Of a stretch of 64,000 nucleotides of DNA, positions 40,909 to 50,148 are shown piece by piece. Position 1 is the stretch's first letter. Each line of letters begins with the position of its first letter. This DNA is from an uncultured Peptococcaceae bacterium (GTDB lineage: Bacteria > Bacillota > Limnochordia > Darwinibacteriales > Darwinibacteriaceae), in assembly GCA_937988745.1 (NCBI GenBank), contig CALKAR010000207.1, positions 32,904-96,903 of the forward strand. The letters run 5' to 3'. The translations under genes were made by a program, and so were the position numbers. The notes under the pieces are model-generated. The model did no database searches and was not told where the DNA came from. It saw only the letters and a list, made by a program, of their open reading frames with translations.

Positions 40909-41022
40909 AGGCGAAACGCTCCACAATGTATTGTTCAATGGCGTCAGCTACTTTCTTCGAAAGACGGACCGCTTCGACCACTGCAGACACCGCTTAGCGT
41001 CTTCGATAACATGTTTGCTCAT
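40907..41022 (-). pseudogene. Remnant resembling a GltD-type oxidoreductase with a large internal deletion
   Basis: From an ATG at 41022 the first 14 codons read MSKHVIEDAKRCLQ, like the N-terminus before the CxxC cluster of glutamate-synthase-small-subunit-type FAD oxidoreductases. The rest, in another frame up to a TAA at 40907, reads VVEAVRLSKKVADAIEQYI, like their C-terminus (TVVEAV...). The two parts meet at CAGTGG, which could belong to both CLQC and TVV codons, as for a deletion between short repeats. A terminator follows. Alternatively it is a small protein with one frameshift. The rest of the 355-base gap 40751-41105 shows no other gene. Confidence 0.4.
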
Positions 41023-41105
41023 AGCTCAATCATCCTCACAATTTCATGTAACAGGTGTTTTTCATGCGCATCGATTCTAACTTATACACTCAAAAAACAA
41101 AGATG

Positions 41106-41879
41106 CTACGAGCCGACGGAAACATACTTTCGCAAACCTAAGCGCCAGAAGAGGTAGGCAGGCACTGCAAACAGCAGCCCACCAAGTGGGCTCAGCATGT
41201 ACAGCAGGTTCGACTCACGCTCTAACAGATAGAGCAGTGGATAATACTGAAACAGCGCTAGGGGTATCACGTAGGTCAGAAATTTCAGCACTTCCTCCCC
41301 GTATATAACGAAAGGATAGCGCCCAAACTCTCGCCCACCATCGGTAAAGATGTTCATAAACTCCAGGCCTTCGATAAAGAAGAAGGCGAACCCCGCATAG
41401 ATCAAGAACAGGCAGAAGAACACTTTGCTGCCGCAGAGAATCATCAAGAGCAGAGTGAACACCTTATCCCAAGTCCACTGCACACCGCTCGCCGGTATGG
41501 TATAGGCAAAGACTAATAGTGCCTGCACAAGCCTCCCCAGCCGCGAAAAGTCGATGCGGGCAGCCAGTACTTGAAAGATAGCACTACGTGGACGTACCAA
41601 TATCCGGTCAAAGGTGCCGTTGCTGATCAGCTGAGGGAAGTGGTCAAATCCTCGTCCGAAACATTCCGCTAATGAAAACGCCAGTAAGACAGCAGCGAAG
41701 CCAAGCAGTACCTCTGGAAATGAAAACCCTTCCACTTCAGGAAAGCGTTCAAACATGAACCAAACCCCTAAGAGGGCGGTAAATGATGTTAGAAACTGCC
41801 CAAGCATGGTCAGCAAGAATGATATCTTATACTGCATCTGACTTTTGAGGTGCATGCTTACGAACTTGAAATACAGCAT
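41106..41879 (-). CDS. ABC exporter permease (COG3694 type)
   Basis: A 257-residue, six-helix ABC-2 permease of the COG3694 group. Features: RILVRPRSAIFQVLAARID loop and YYPLLYLLER. It always pairs with a COG4587 permease and COG4586 ATPase, as here. The ATG at 41879 overlaps closely with the preceding stop (4-base gap) and has an AAGGGGGAT site. Cargo unknown; this exporter class is widespread in Bacillota and Actinobacteria. Confidence 0.9.
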   Translation of the reverse strand: MLYFKFVSMHLKSQMQYKISFLLTMLGQFLTSFTALLGVWFMFERFPEVEGFSFPEVLLGFAAVLLAFSLAECFGRGFDHFPQLISNGTFDRILVRPRSAIFQVLAARIDFSRLGRLVQALLVFAYTIPASGVQWTWDKVFTLLLMILCGSKVFFCLFLIYAGFAFFFIEGLEFMNIFTDGGREFGRYPFVIYGEEVLKFLTYVIPLALFQYYPLLYLLERESNLLYMLSPLGGLLFAVPAYLFWRLGLRKYVSVGS

Positions 41880-41883
41880 TATC

Positions 41884-42687
41884 CTATCCCCCTTGTACAA
41901 CAGCTCTACGAAGGGCGAGTTTCATCCAGGCTCTGCCGATGCCGACCAAGATCAGTAACCAGAAGACCTGCATAAACAAGCCGCACACCGCAGCTGCCCC
42001 ACTGATATGGCCGCTATAGATCCTAAGAGGCATATTCTGCATAGCCGCAAAAGGCAGCAGTTCGACCACTCCGCGAATCGAATCGGGAAAGAACGGGAGC
42101 GGTATTATACCTCCTGCGAGGAAATCCGCGAGTATCGACGCCATTATGCGGACGCCCAGAGGCGAAAGTGTGAAGAATGCTGAAACGTAAACCAACATGT
42201 TAAAGGCCACTACCACACCCAAGCTCAAAGGAACAGAGATGAGGAAAAGCCCTAATTGTCTTAAGTCCGACGGCAGAGACATCCGCAGCGGTTCTGGTAC
42301 AATGAAGGCCACTATCAGGATAGGAAAGCAGCGCAGCACTGCTCGAGCCAACCGATTAGCTGCGGAGTGACAGAACCAGCGATTATACAGATCTATTGGT
42401 CTGACCAGCTCATAAGCAATGGCGCCACTAGTAATAGTCTCAAAGATTTCGGCTTCATAAAACCACGTCATAAAAAGGGCTAAGAATGCCTGTTGGAGCC
42501 AGATGTATGACGCCGTTTGAGAAAACTCCATAGGAAAAGCAGCTGGATTAGCCCTGTAAAAGGCCGAGAAGGCAAGGAGTTCCATAAAACCCCAGGCGAA
42601 CTGTGTCGCAATTCCACCAAGGGCCGCCGCCCTGTACTGCAGACCACTGCTGAACCGAATTCTGAAAAGCGCCTGATACTTTCTCAT
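41884..42687 (-). CDS. ABC exporter permease (COG4587 type)
   Basis: A 267-residue, six-helix ABC-2 permease. ITSGAIAYELVRPIDLYNRWF is the COG4587 signature. The ATG overlaps the stop of the ATPase gene (ATGA), showing translational coupling. Confidence 0.9.
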   Translation of the reverse strand: MRKYQALFRIRFSSGLQYRAAALGGIATQFAWGFMELLAFSAFYRANPAAFPMEFSQTASYIWLQQAFLALFMTWFYEAEIFETITSGAIAYELVRPIDLYNRWFCHSAANRLARAVLRCFPILIVAFIVPEPLRMSLPSDLRQLGLFLISVPLSLGVVVAFNMLVYVSAFFTLSPLGVRIMASILADFLAGGIIPLPFFPDSIRGVVELLPFAAMQNMPLRIYSGHISGAAAVCGLFMQVFWLLILVGIGRAWMKLALRRAVVQGG

Positions 42688-43658
42688 ATGGCATACTCCC
42701 GATACACCTGAGCCACCATTTCTTCGGCACTCATGTTCGCCACAGATATGTCAACGACATCAACCTGGGCGGAAATCTGAGTAATGGCCTCTGACACTGA
42801 CATCTGCTCAGGATTTAGTTCGATTGTCAAACGATGGGGTCCACACTCAATAACCTGCATGCCAGGTGCTACAGCTGGCTCCCCGCCATGGTACTCAAAT
42901 GTAATCCGCTTTTTACCGGCAAAGCGCCGTTTTAGTTCCTGCAAACTTCCATCAAGCAGAATGCGGCCTCTGCCAATCAGGATGATGCGTTCGGTGAGGG
43001 CTTCGATATCCTGCATATCGTGGGTGGTGAGGATGACGGTAGTACCCCTCTCCTGATTGAGCTGCTTGATAAACTGCCGTACCGCGATTTTCGAAACCGC
43101 ATCTAAGCCGATAGTAGGTTCATCGAGAAAGAGAATTTTCGGATTATGGATCAGTGAAGCAGCCAGTTCGCAGCGCATACGCTGACCAAGGCTGAGACTG
43201 CGGACTGGGGTCTTAAGCAGTTCACCCAAATCGAGTAATTCTGTCAGTTCAGAAAGACTGCGGCGGTAATCCGCCTCTGGAACCTTATAGATATCCTTCA
43301 GCAACGCGAAACTGTCCCCCACCGGAACATCCCACCACAGCTGGCTGCGCTGACCGAAGACAACGCCAATATCACGCACATGAGCAACCCGATCTCTCCA
43401 GGGGACTCTGCCGTTAATTTCGCAGTGCCCGCTGTCTGGATGGAGAATTCCGCACATGATCTTGATGGTAGTACTCTTACCCGCTCCATTTGGTCCAATA
43501 TACCCCACCATTTCCCCATCGCCAATTGTGAAACTCACATCCTGCAGGGCATACACCGTGTCATATTGGCGCGCGAAAAGAGCCTTGAACGCTTCTTTCA
43601 AACCTGCTTCCCGTTTCGCTACTCGAAAGCTCTTAGTAATACCCTCTAATTGAATCAT
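42684..43658 (-). CDS. ABC exporter ATPase (COG4586 type)
   Basis: A 324-residue ATPase: Walker A GPNGAGKST, the COG4586-specific VFGQRSQLWWDVP after the Q-loop, signature LSLGQRMRCELAASL, Walker B ILFLDEPTIGLD, H-loop TTHD and a C-terminal regulatory domain of about 80 residues. ATG at 43658 has GGGG eight bases upstream; a GTG three codons earlier overlaps the site. First gene of the exporter operon. Confidence 0.93.
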   Translation of the reverse strand: MIQLEGITKSFRVAKREAGLKEAFKALFARQYDTVYALQDVSFTIGDGEMVGYIGPNGAGKSTTIKIMCGILHPDSGHCEINGRVPWRDRVAHVRDIGVVFGQRSQLWWDVPVGDSFALLKDIYKVPEADYRRSLSELTELLDLGELLKTPVRSLSLGQRMRCELAASLIHNPKILFLDEPTIGLDAVSKIAVRQFIKQLNQERGTTVILTTHDMQDIEALTERIILIGRGRILLDGSLQELKRRFAGKKRITFEYHGGEPAVAPGMQVIECGPHRLTIELNPEQMSVSEAITQISAQVDVVDISVANMSAEEMVAQVYREYAI

Positions 43659-43681
43659 TTCTGCCACCCCTACTTCCGCGG

Positions 43682-43715
43682 AAAAACCACCGAAACCCGA
43701 TGCGGATTTCAGTGG
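43682..43715 (-). terminator. Intrinsic terminator after namZ-like gene
   Basis: Nine-bp stem CCACTGAAA / TTTCGGTGG with one G-U pair (43707-43715 with 43687-43695) and TTTTT on the minus strand. Confidence 0.8.
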
Positions 43716-43730
43716 CCTTCTTGGCTATTC

Positions 43731-44879
43731 TTAGTACAACAAGAAAGGTTCACACTGGCGGCGAAACTCACGCTGTTCCCGTTCCCACTGAGCAAAAAGA
43801 TCTGTGAGTGGCTCCCCATCCTCGATTATCTTACGAACCTGATCGGTTCCGGCAAGGAGGTCAAAAAAGTAATGGCGTCCTTGCTCTTGTGGAATTAGAA
43901 ATTGAAACTCGGGGTACAGCCGGGCGATTTCGGCAACTACGAGGAGACCCGTCTCCACCGGTCTAAATGTATTTCGATCGACTACGTGAATCTGTACACC
44001 CTGGCAAAGTTCACCTACGTTTTTAGAAAATGTCGGGGTAAAGGCCGTCGGACGAAACTGCGCACCAGGAAGCTTCAAACCGTTCAAAGCAGCCGCAAGC
44101 TCTTCGGAATTGATAAACGGCGCACCCACGACCTCAAACGGGAGAGCTGTACCCCTTCCCTCCGATAAATTCGTGCCTTCGACAAAGCAGGTCCCTGCGT
44201 ATATTAAAGCCGTCTCCATTTTAGGTATATTGGGCGAAGGAGGTACCCAAGGAAGGCCGAGCTCATCACCGTAGAGATGCCGCTGCCAGCCCTGGATGGG
44301 AACCACAGTAAGCTCAGCTTTAATATCATACACAGTATTGAAATAGCGGGCAAGCTCTCCAATGGTCAGCCCATACCGAACAGGTATGGGATAACCCACA
44401 AAGGACGTAAACTCAGGCTCTAAGATGTTACCTTCTACCACGCGGCCGCCAAGAGGATTAGGCCTGTCAAGCACAACCATTTGAATCCCATGTTCTGCCG
44501 CGGCTTCCATGGCATAGAGCAGCGTATAGATGTAGGTGTAGAACCGGCAGCCCACGTCCTGTATATCAAAAACGATGGCTTCTATCCCGGACAGCATCTC
44601 AGGTGTTGGCCTGCGAGTCTCACCATAGAGGCTGTATACAGGCAGGTTTGTCTTAGGATCATGATACGAATCCACCTTCTCACCTGCCTGCATCACGCCA
44701 CGCACACCATGCTCAGGGCCAAACAAGGCAGAGAGCTGACCAGTAGCATACAGACGATCAACTGTTGAGGTCAGATTACGATCCACTCCACTGGGATTGG
44801 TAATCAGGCCCAGGCGTTTCTTTCCCACGTATTTATCTAGATTAGCACAAAACTCTTCTACACCGCAGATGACCGACAA
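43731..44879 (-). CDS. NamZ/DUF1343 exo-beta-N-acetylmuramidase-like protein
   Basis: A 382-residue DUF1343 (GH171) protein. B. subtilis NamZ removes non-reducing MurNAc from peptidoglycan fragments. Conserved blocks: GLITNPSGVDR, LFGPEHGVRG, FDIQDVGCRFYTYIYTL, VLDRPNPLGG, PPSPNIP and EGTNLSEGRGTALPFE. Start is a TTG at 44879 with GGAGGG; there is no signal peptide, so unlike B. subtilis NamZ it should act in the cytosol. It lies 64 bases after the bceB-type gene on the same strand and may share its transcript. Confidence 0.9.
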   Translation of the reverse strand: MSVICGVEEFCANLDKYVGKKRLGLITNPSGVDRNLTSTVDRLYATGQLSALFGPEHGVRGVMQAGEKVDSYHDPKTNLPVYSLYGETRRPTPEMLSGIEAIVFDIQDVGCRFYTYIYTLLYAMEAAAEHGIQMVVLDRPNPLGGRVVEGNILEPEFTSFVGYPIPVRYGLTIGELARYFNTVYDIKAELTVVPIQGWQRHLYGDELGLPWVPPSPNIPKMETALIYAGTCFVEGTNLSEGRGTALPFEVVGAPFINSEELAAALNGLKLPGAQFRPTAFTPTFSKNVGELCQGVQIHVVDRNTFRPVETGLLVVAEIARLYPEFQFLIPQEQGRHYFFDLLAGTDQVRKIIEDGEPLTDLFAQWEREQREFRRQCEPFLLY

Positions 44880-44943
44880 AGCACGCCCTCCTCCGTTATT
44901 TCCTTGGAGATGTTTTCCACCCGCCAAGGCCTGACTCCTCCCA

Positions 44944-46935
44944 TCAACTGCGAGCAGCTACAATTCGGTAGTAGACCCTTGCAGTCATCCGATAGACAAA
45001 CCCATACAAAAGGGCGAACGCCGCGAAAGTAGCCACCGTGCAGACGATAAACACAATTCTATCGGTCAAATTGAAGACTAGAAGCAGCTTGGTAATCATC
45101 TTAAAGGCGAAGGCCACATGCACCGCCGCTGCCACAAGCGGGAGGAAAAACACGGATAACACCTGACTCTTGATGGAGTCTTTAACTTCATCAAGGCTCA
45201 TACCCACCTGCTGCATAATGATGTAGCGCTGCCGGTCTTCAAATCCTTCGCTGATCTGCTTGTAGTAAATGATCAGCACCGCGCCGAGCAGGAACAAAAA
45301 CCCTAAGAATATACCTAAGAAAAACAACCCGCCGTAAAGCGAATAGAAGTCTACCCGGTCGGCTTCTCGCGATTGAACCCAAACAAAGGCATCTGTACCG
45401 GAGGATAAAGCTTCTTTCAGATCGCGAAAGGCGGCTGTAGCGTTTTCACGAGGACCGATGACATCAAAACCGAGAGCGTATCGGGCTGCAGCTGTATCCC
45501 TCCCCTGCAGCGCAGAATCTCTCTGGAGCTCTTCTAACACATCCAGATCTTTCACGACAACATAGTAGCTTGAGAAAACCTCGGTTGTACTGAGGCCTCT
45601 GGCTGGGAACTCCTGCAGCCGATCCTTAACCACAAACTTTCGGTTGAGTAGTTCAAGCTCCGCATGTTCGTAGATACTCCGGTTAGAATAGACCAGAATT
45701 TCATTATCAGCGAGCGATACAGGCTCATTTACTAAACGATTATAGTCCTCAAGAATGGTAAGGTTTAGTTGGTGCACATCACCTGAAAGCCCATCCTTCG
45801 CTTCGCGATCAGTTGAAAACCTCTGGCCGTACTGGAACACAGGGAAAGTGAGAAACCTGAATTCCACTAGATCAGAGCTTTCCAGACCATACTCTGTTAA
45901 GATCTGGTCTGTCCTGCTTCTAATAGACTCAATGGTACCCTGGCTGTAGCTGTCCGCCTCCAGCAGAATCTCCCGCGGATAGCGAGTCTGGAGCACTTGT
46001 TCAATACCCACATAAAGGGAAACAGTAGTTGACAGGGTCACCAGTACCATCGTGGAGAGGATGCAGATATTGGCCAACCCGATTCCGTTCTGCTTCATGC
46101 GATAGAGCATGCCTGATATTGCGATAAACGGTTTGGGACGGTAATACAGACGCTTATTTCGACGCAGAATTTTGAGCAGCGCAATACTGCCTGCTGTAAA
46201 GAGCAGGTAAGTCCCAATGATTACAAACACTACCGCGGCGAAGAAGAACATAAGCGCATCTAAAGGATGAGAGATGGCCAGTGCCAAAAAGTACCCTGTG
46301 CCCAAACTAACTAATCCCAGTACCGCAATAATCCAGCGGGCCTTTGGTTCCTTTTCTCCCACATTACCAGCCCGCAAGAGCTCGATGGGTTGGGCGAGGC
46401 GCACCTGACGCAGGCTGTTGATAAGAATAGCCAGAAACAGAACTGCGAACAGCTGCAGCGTAACGTAAACCGCCAACGCCGGAACTTCAAAACCGATCAC
46501 AATTGGGAACTTCAAGATTTTCACGAGCGCTAAGAGCATCAGCTTGGAGAGCAGTATACCGGCACCCAGACCAGCACCAATGCTGATTAGAGCAGTAAAG
46601 AGTGTTTCCCAAGCTAGGATTTGTGCGATGTGACGCTTCTCCATACCGAGGATGTTATACAAACCCAACTCTCTCTTGCGCCGCTTCACCAGGAAGTTAT
46701 TGGTGTAGAACAGAAATACCACAGCAAAGAGCCCGACTACTGCAGCGCCGAAGTTGAGCAGCTGCTTGAGAGTGCGGCTGCCTGCCATCTTTTCTAACCC
46801 GCTGTTGCTGCCCAAGAAGAGAATAATATAGAACATCATTACCATTGCAGTGCAGGCTCCCAGATATGGCAGATAAGTCTGAGAACCGCGCCGCATGCTG
46901 TTTAAGGCTAACCGAGGATACAACAGTTTACGCAT
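44944..46935 (-). CDS. BceB-type ABC transporter permease
   Basis: A 663-residue FtsX-like permease of the BceB family: ten helices with a large external domain (about 310-520) between helices VII and VIII, the hallmark of antimicrobial-peptide sensing exporters. The ATG at 46935 overlaps the ATPase gene by 8 bases and has GGAGG eight bases upstream. With its ATPase and two-component system it should sense and remove bacitracin- or lantibiotic-like drugs from lipid II cycle targets. Confidence 0.93.
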   Translation of the reverse strand: MRKLLYPRLALNSMRRGSQTYLPYLGACTAMVMMFYIILFLGSNSGLEKMAGSRTLKQLLNFGAAVVGLFAVVFLFYTNNFLVKRRKRELGLYNILGMEKRHIAQILAWETLFTALISIGAGLGAGILLSKLMLLALVKILKFPIVIGFEVPALAVYVTLQLFAVLFLAILINSLRQVRLAQPIELLRAGNVGEKEPKARWIIAVLGLVSLGTGYFLALAISHPLDALMFFFAAVVFVIIGTYLLFTAGSIALLKILRRNKRLYYRPKPFIAISGMLYRMKQNGIGLANICILSTMVLVTLSTTVSLYVGIEQVLQTRYPREILLEADSYSQGTIESIRSRTDQILTEYGLESSDLVEFRFLTFPVFQYGQRFSTDREAKDGLSGDVHQLNLTILEDYNRLVNEPVSLADNEILVYSNRSIYEHAELELLNRKFVVKDRLQEFPARGLSTTEVFSSYYVVVKDLDVLEELQRDSALQGRDTAAARYALGFDVIGPRENATAAFRDLKEALSSGTDAFVWVQSREADRVDFYSLYGGLFFLGIFLGFLFLLGAVLIIYYKQISEGFEDRQRYIIMQQVGMSLDEVKDSIKSQVLSVFFLPLVAAAVHVAFAFKMITKLLLVFNLTDRIVFIVCTVATFAAFALLYGFVYRMTARVYYRIVAARS

Positions 46936-47695
46936 AGCCGGCACCTCCGGTGGTCAGCAGGGTTAGAGTATCCGCGATCTTCTCGTACATCTCCTCCTGT
47001 GAAAGCGATCCGCGATAGAGCTGATGGAAGATCTCACCGTCTTTAATGAACAGCACCCGCTTGGCATGACTAGCAGCCTTAACGCTGTGAGTGACCATTA
47101 AGATGGTCTGCCCCGCATCGTTTATCTCACTGAACAAGCGCAGAAGGCTGTCGGCTGCACGTGAGTCTAGTGCGCCTGTAGGCTCATCAGCCAAGACAAG
47201 CTGAGGGTAGGTTATGAGGGCCCGGGCAACAGCAGCTCGCTGTTTCTGTCCTCCCGATACCTCGTAAGGGAACTTACCCAGGATATCGCTGATACCGAGC
47301 TTTCGAGCCAACGGCTGCAGGCGTCGTTCCATCTCACCATAAGATTCTCCCGCCAAAACCAATGGCAGAAAGATATTATCCTTCAAAGAAAAAGTGTCAA
47401 GCAGGTTGAAATCCTGGAAAACAAATCCGAGGTTGTCGCGTCGAAATGCAGCCAGTTCCTTTTCGGTAAGCGTGGAGAGATTTCGGCCGTTCAAGATAAC
47501 CTCGCCGCTGGTCGGTCTATCTAAGGTGGCTAAGATATTGAGCAGAGTTGTCTTTCCCGAACCAGACTCTCCCATGATCGCGGTGTACTCACCTTTCTCC
47601 ACAGTGAAGGACACATTCGCCAAGGCTTGCACCTGGGCGCTTCCAAAGCGGCTGGTATAAATTTTACGCAGATTCTTTACCTCAAGTAGGTACAT
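46928..47695 (-). CDS. BceA-type ABC transporter ATPase
   Basis: A 255-residue MacB/BceA-type ATPase: Walker A GESGSGKTT, signature VSGGQKQRAAVARAL, Walker B LVLADEPTGALD, H-loop MVTHS. ATG at 47695 with TGGAGGCG. A strong hairpin separates it from the kinase gene, so it likely has its own regulated promoter in the 47696-47737 gap. Confidence 0.95.
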   Translation of the reverse strand: MYLLEVKNLRKIYTSRFGSAQVQALANVSFTVEKGEYTAIMGESGSGKTTLLNILATLDRPTSGEVILNGRNLSTLTEKELAAFRRDNLGFVFQDFNLLDTFSLKDNIFLPLVLAGESYGEMERRLQPLARKLGISDILGKFPYEVSGGQKQRAAVARALITYPQLVLADEPTGALDSRAADSLLRLFSEINDAGQTILMVTHSVKAASHAKRVLFIKDGEIFHQLYRGSLSQEEMYEKIADTLTLLTTGGAGYA

Positions 47696-47736
47696 CTATC
47701 TCGCCTCCATTTGCTATCATCACAGCGAGTATAACA

Positions 47737-47783
47737 AAACGGGGAAATGCACTGCCATAACTTTGGCTTACATTTCCCCGTTT
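47737..47783 (-). terminator. Hairpin terminator between bceS-type and bceA-type genes
   Basis: Perfect 13-bp stem AAACGGGGAAATG / CATTTCCCCGTTT (47771-47783 with 47737-47749), TTGTT tail. It spans the kinase stop codon. Confidence 0.8.
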
Positions 47784-48796
47784 AATCTTACGGTATTGTA
47801 AGGTTGAATCCCGATTTTCACGCGAGTCCCTCGGCCGACTTCCGATTCAACAACAATGGTATGGTTGAGTCGAGTTAGAATCCGTTTGCACAAATATAGG
47901 CCAATACCCGTAGAATGCTTCTCTCGCCGGCCCGTGTATCCTGTATAACCCTTCTCAAAGACACGGGGCAGATCCTCAGCGGAAATGCCAATGCCTGTAT
48001 CTTCAATCACAAGAGTATGAGGTGTGCTCTCATCCAGATAGATTGCGATGCGCCCTTTCTCTGTATATTTCAGCGCATTGGCTAGAATCTGCTCGATTAC
48101 AAAACTCAGCCATTTAGAGTCTGTCAATACTTCAAGATCAACTCCCTCATAATCGAGGGCAATGCGCTTTTCGATAAACAAGCGGGCATAACGGCGTATA
48201 GCCTGCCGCACTATTCCATCGAGACTGCACCGCCTGATTACCAAATCCGATGATGGGCTTTCGACCCGCACATACTGAAGTGCCATTTCTACGTAGCGCT
48301 CAATTTTGAAAAGCTCTAGCTCAAGATCAGAGGTCTGCTCACCACCTGCTCCTGTCTGCAGCAGCAGCCGGGCTGCAGCGATGGGTGTTTTCACCTGGTG
48401 AGCCCAAAGCGTATAGTACTCATCCATTTCCTGCTGGGCCTGCCTCGCTTCCGCGGCAGCTTGTGCGCTCTTGGCAGTAATCTGGGTCAGCAGCTCCTGA
48501 TACCTTTGTTCTACAAGATCCTCCGCTGGTGGTAGAGTATCCAAAGTGAAGGTGGCCTGTTTCGTAAGCTGCGCCAGCATGCGGCATCGAGCAGCAAAAC
48601 GCCAGAAGTCTATGCCGAGAAATATTATTGCCAATACCGCGCAAAGAATGAGGGCATAGACCAGTGGTTCCAGCGGGATATCATATAGAAAAAAGACGCT
48701 GGCAAGGATAATAACAACCCCGGCCGCCAGCATGAAATCTCGCTTCCGGCGCCGCAAATACTGCCGCAGCAGTTTAAACCCGGTCATCTTCGTCAC
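47768..48796 (-). CDS. BceS-type intramembrane-sensing histidine kinase
   Basis: A 342-residue kinase with two membrane helices (about 20-37 and 45-65) and almost no external loop, so it senses through the BceAB transporter. H-box WAHQVKTPIAA, N-box VIEQILANALKYT, G1 VIEDTGIGI and G2 STGIGLYLCKRI are intact. It starts one base after the regulator stop. Confidence 0.95.
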   Translation of the reverse strand: MTKMTGFKLLRQYLRRRKRDFMLAAGVVIILASVFFLYDIPLEPLVYALILCAVLAIIFLGIDFWRFAARCRMLAQLTKQATFTLDTLPPAEDLVEQRYQELLTQITAKSAQAAAEARQAQQEMDEYYTLWAHQVKTPIAAARLLLQTGAGGEQTSDLELELFKIERYVEMALQYVRVESPSSDLVIRRCSLDGIVRQAIRRYARLFIEKRIALDYEGVDLEVLTDSKWLSFVIEQILANALKYTEKGRIAIYLDESTPHTLVIEDTGIGISAEDLPRVFEKGYTGYTGRREKHSTGIGLYLCKRILTRLNHTIVVESEVGRGTRVKIGIQPYNTVRLNGEM

Positions 48797-48797
48797 C

Positions 48798-49472
48798 CTA
48801 TTCCACCATGTACCCTACCGATTTCTTAGTGACTATGAAATCATCCAGACCGATTGATTCCAACTTGCGCCTGAGCCTGGCAATATTCACGGTCAAAGTA
48901 TTGTCATCAACATAGCTGTCTGTTTCCCATAAATGGGTCATGATGGTTTCTCTTGTTACCACCTGACCTTTATTTTCCATAAGAAGCTGGAGTATGCGGT
49001 GCTCGTTGCGCGTCAGCTCCAATTCCTGCCCCTTATAGGTTAGCGTTCCATCGCCAATATTCAAAATCGCACCCTTGTGCTCTAAGAGATTGGTCTGTCC
49101 GGCAAAATCATAAGTCCGCCGGAGCAGAGCTCGAATTTTAGCCGCCAGTACTGTCAAGTCGAAGGGCTTGGTGATAAAATCGTCACCACCCATATTCATG
49201 GCCATCACTATATTAAGGTTGTCAGAAGCAGACGAGATAAAAATGATCGGAACCTTTGATACCCTGCGGATTTCGCTGCACCAGTGAAAACCATTGTAAT
49301 ATGGCAGTGAGATATCCAAAAGAACAAGCTGGGGGTCAAAAGCGGCAAACTGCCCCAGGACATCCTGGAAGTCAGTAACGCATTCTACTTCATAACCCCA
49401 CTTGGCGATCGTTTTCTTAATTGCGTTAGCAATTACCATGTCATCTTCTACCACTAAGATTCGATACACCAA
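48798..49472 (-). CDS. BceR-type OmpR-family response regulator
   Basis: A 224-residue regulator: receiver domain with acidic pocket EDD, phospho-Asp in LVLLDISLP and Lys in FITKPFD; C-terminal winged helix with ELELTRNEHRILQLLMEN and RLRRKLE. Co-transcribed with the kinase. Its own operator should lie before the bceA-type gene. Confidence 0.95.
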   Translation of the reverse strand: MVYRILVVEDDMVIANAIKKTIAKWGYEVECVTDFQDVLGQFAAFDPQLVLLDISLPYYNGFHWCSEIRRVSKVPIIFISSASDNLNIVMAMNMGGDDFITKPFDLTVLAAKIRALLRRTYDFAGQTNLLEHKGAILNIGDGTLTYKGQELELTRNEHRILQLLMENKGQVVTRETIMTHLWETDSYVDDNTLTVNIARLRRKLESIGLDDFIVTKKSVGYMVE

Positions 49473-49533
49473 AACAGCCCCCTGAAAAGCGTACTAGGAT
49501 CTCTTTCGCTGAAGGGGTGCATCTTCCTACCTG

Positions 49534-49974
49534 CTAACTACCAGTGATTTCGAATGGGAATCCATCTAGGAACTCCTGCAGTTTATGTCTGATTCCATCA
49601 CGAACTTCCCTAAATTGAGCCATTATCTCGGCCTCGGTCCCCTCTGCCTCGGAGGGATTAGGGAAAGGCCAATAAAGGCGCGCCACAGAATCGGGGGCTT
49701 CAGGACAGCCCTCCTCTGCTGCTTCACACAAAGTTATTACATAATCCATGCGCTGCATCAGCTCTGGATCGATGGGTTGAGGCTTTTCGCCGCTGATATC
49801 CAGTCCCAGCTCTGCCATAACAACCGCGGCTCGCGGGTCGACTTCCATGCAATCCAACCCCGCACTGTAAAACTCGAAGCGATCTCCACCTATGTGTCTG
49901 GCTAAGCCTGCCGCCATGCGGCTGCGGCAGCCATTCCCTGTACAGACAAACATGATCTTAATCTTATCGATCAT
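49534..49974 (-). CDS. arsC: Thioredoxin-coupled arsenate reductase (ArsC, LMW-PTP fold)
   Basis: A 146-residue low-molecular-weight phosphatase-fold protein. P-loop FVCTGNGCRSRMA, and the resolving Cys pair in VITLCEAAEEGCPEAP matches Cys82/Cys89 of the S. aureus pI258 ArsC, so arsenate reductase is favoured over a tyrosine phosphatase. ATG at 49974 with GAGGGAGG-type site. It is 61 bases upstream of the response regulator gene on the same strand; no arsB/acr3 or arsR is near. Confidence 0.85.
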   Translation of the reverse strand: MIDKIKIMFVCTGNGCRSRMAAGLARHIGGDRFEFYSAGLDCMEVDPRAAVVMAELGLDISGEKPQPIDPELMQRMDYVITLCEAAEEGCPEAPDSVARLYWPFPNPSEAEGTEAEIMAQFREVRDGIRHKLQEFLDGFPFEITGS

Positions 49975-50148
49975 CCCTCTGCCTCCCTCATTCCTTTAAA
50001 TTATATTAAGTCAGGAAGATATGAATCATTCTATCTTTCACGGAAATACAGGAGCACAAAATAAAATTCAACGGACAGATGATGGGAACATTACGTGAAG
50101 TCTCTTGTTGTGGTTGTGGCTACAGCCGGTAAAGGAGTGTTTATCACA

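Noticed and set aside
40759..41157. Plus-strand open frame of 132 codons after the GH84 gene
   Set aside because: It begins inside the GH84 terminator, overlaps the ABC permease gene and has no protein-like composition.
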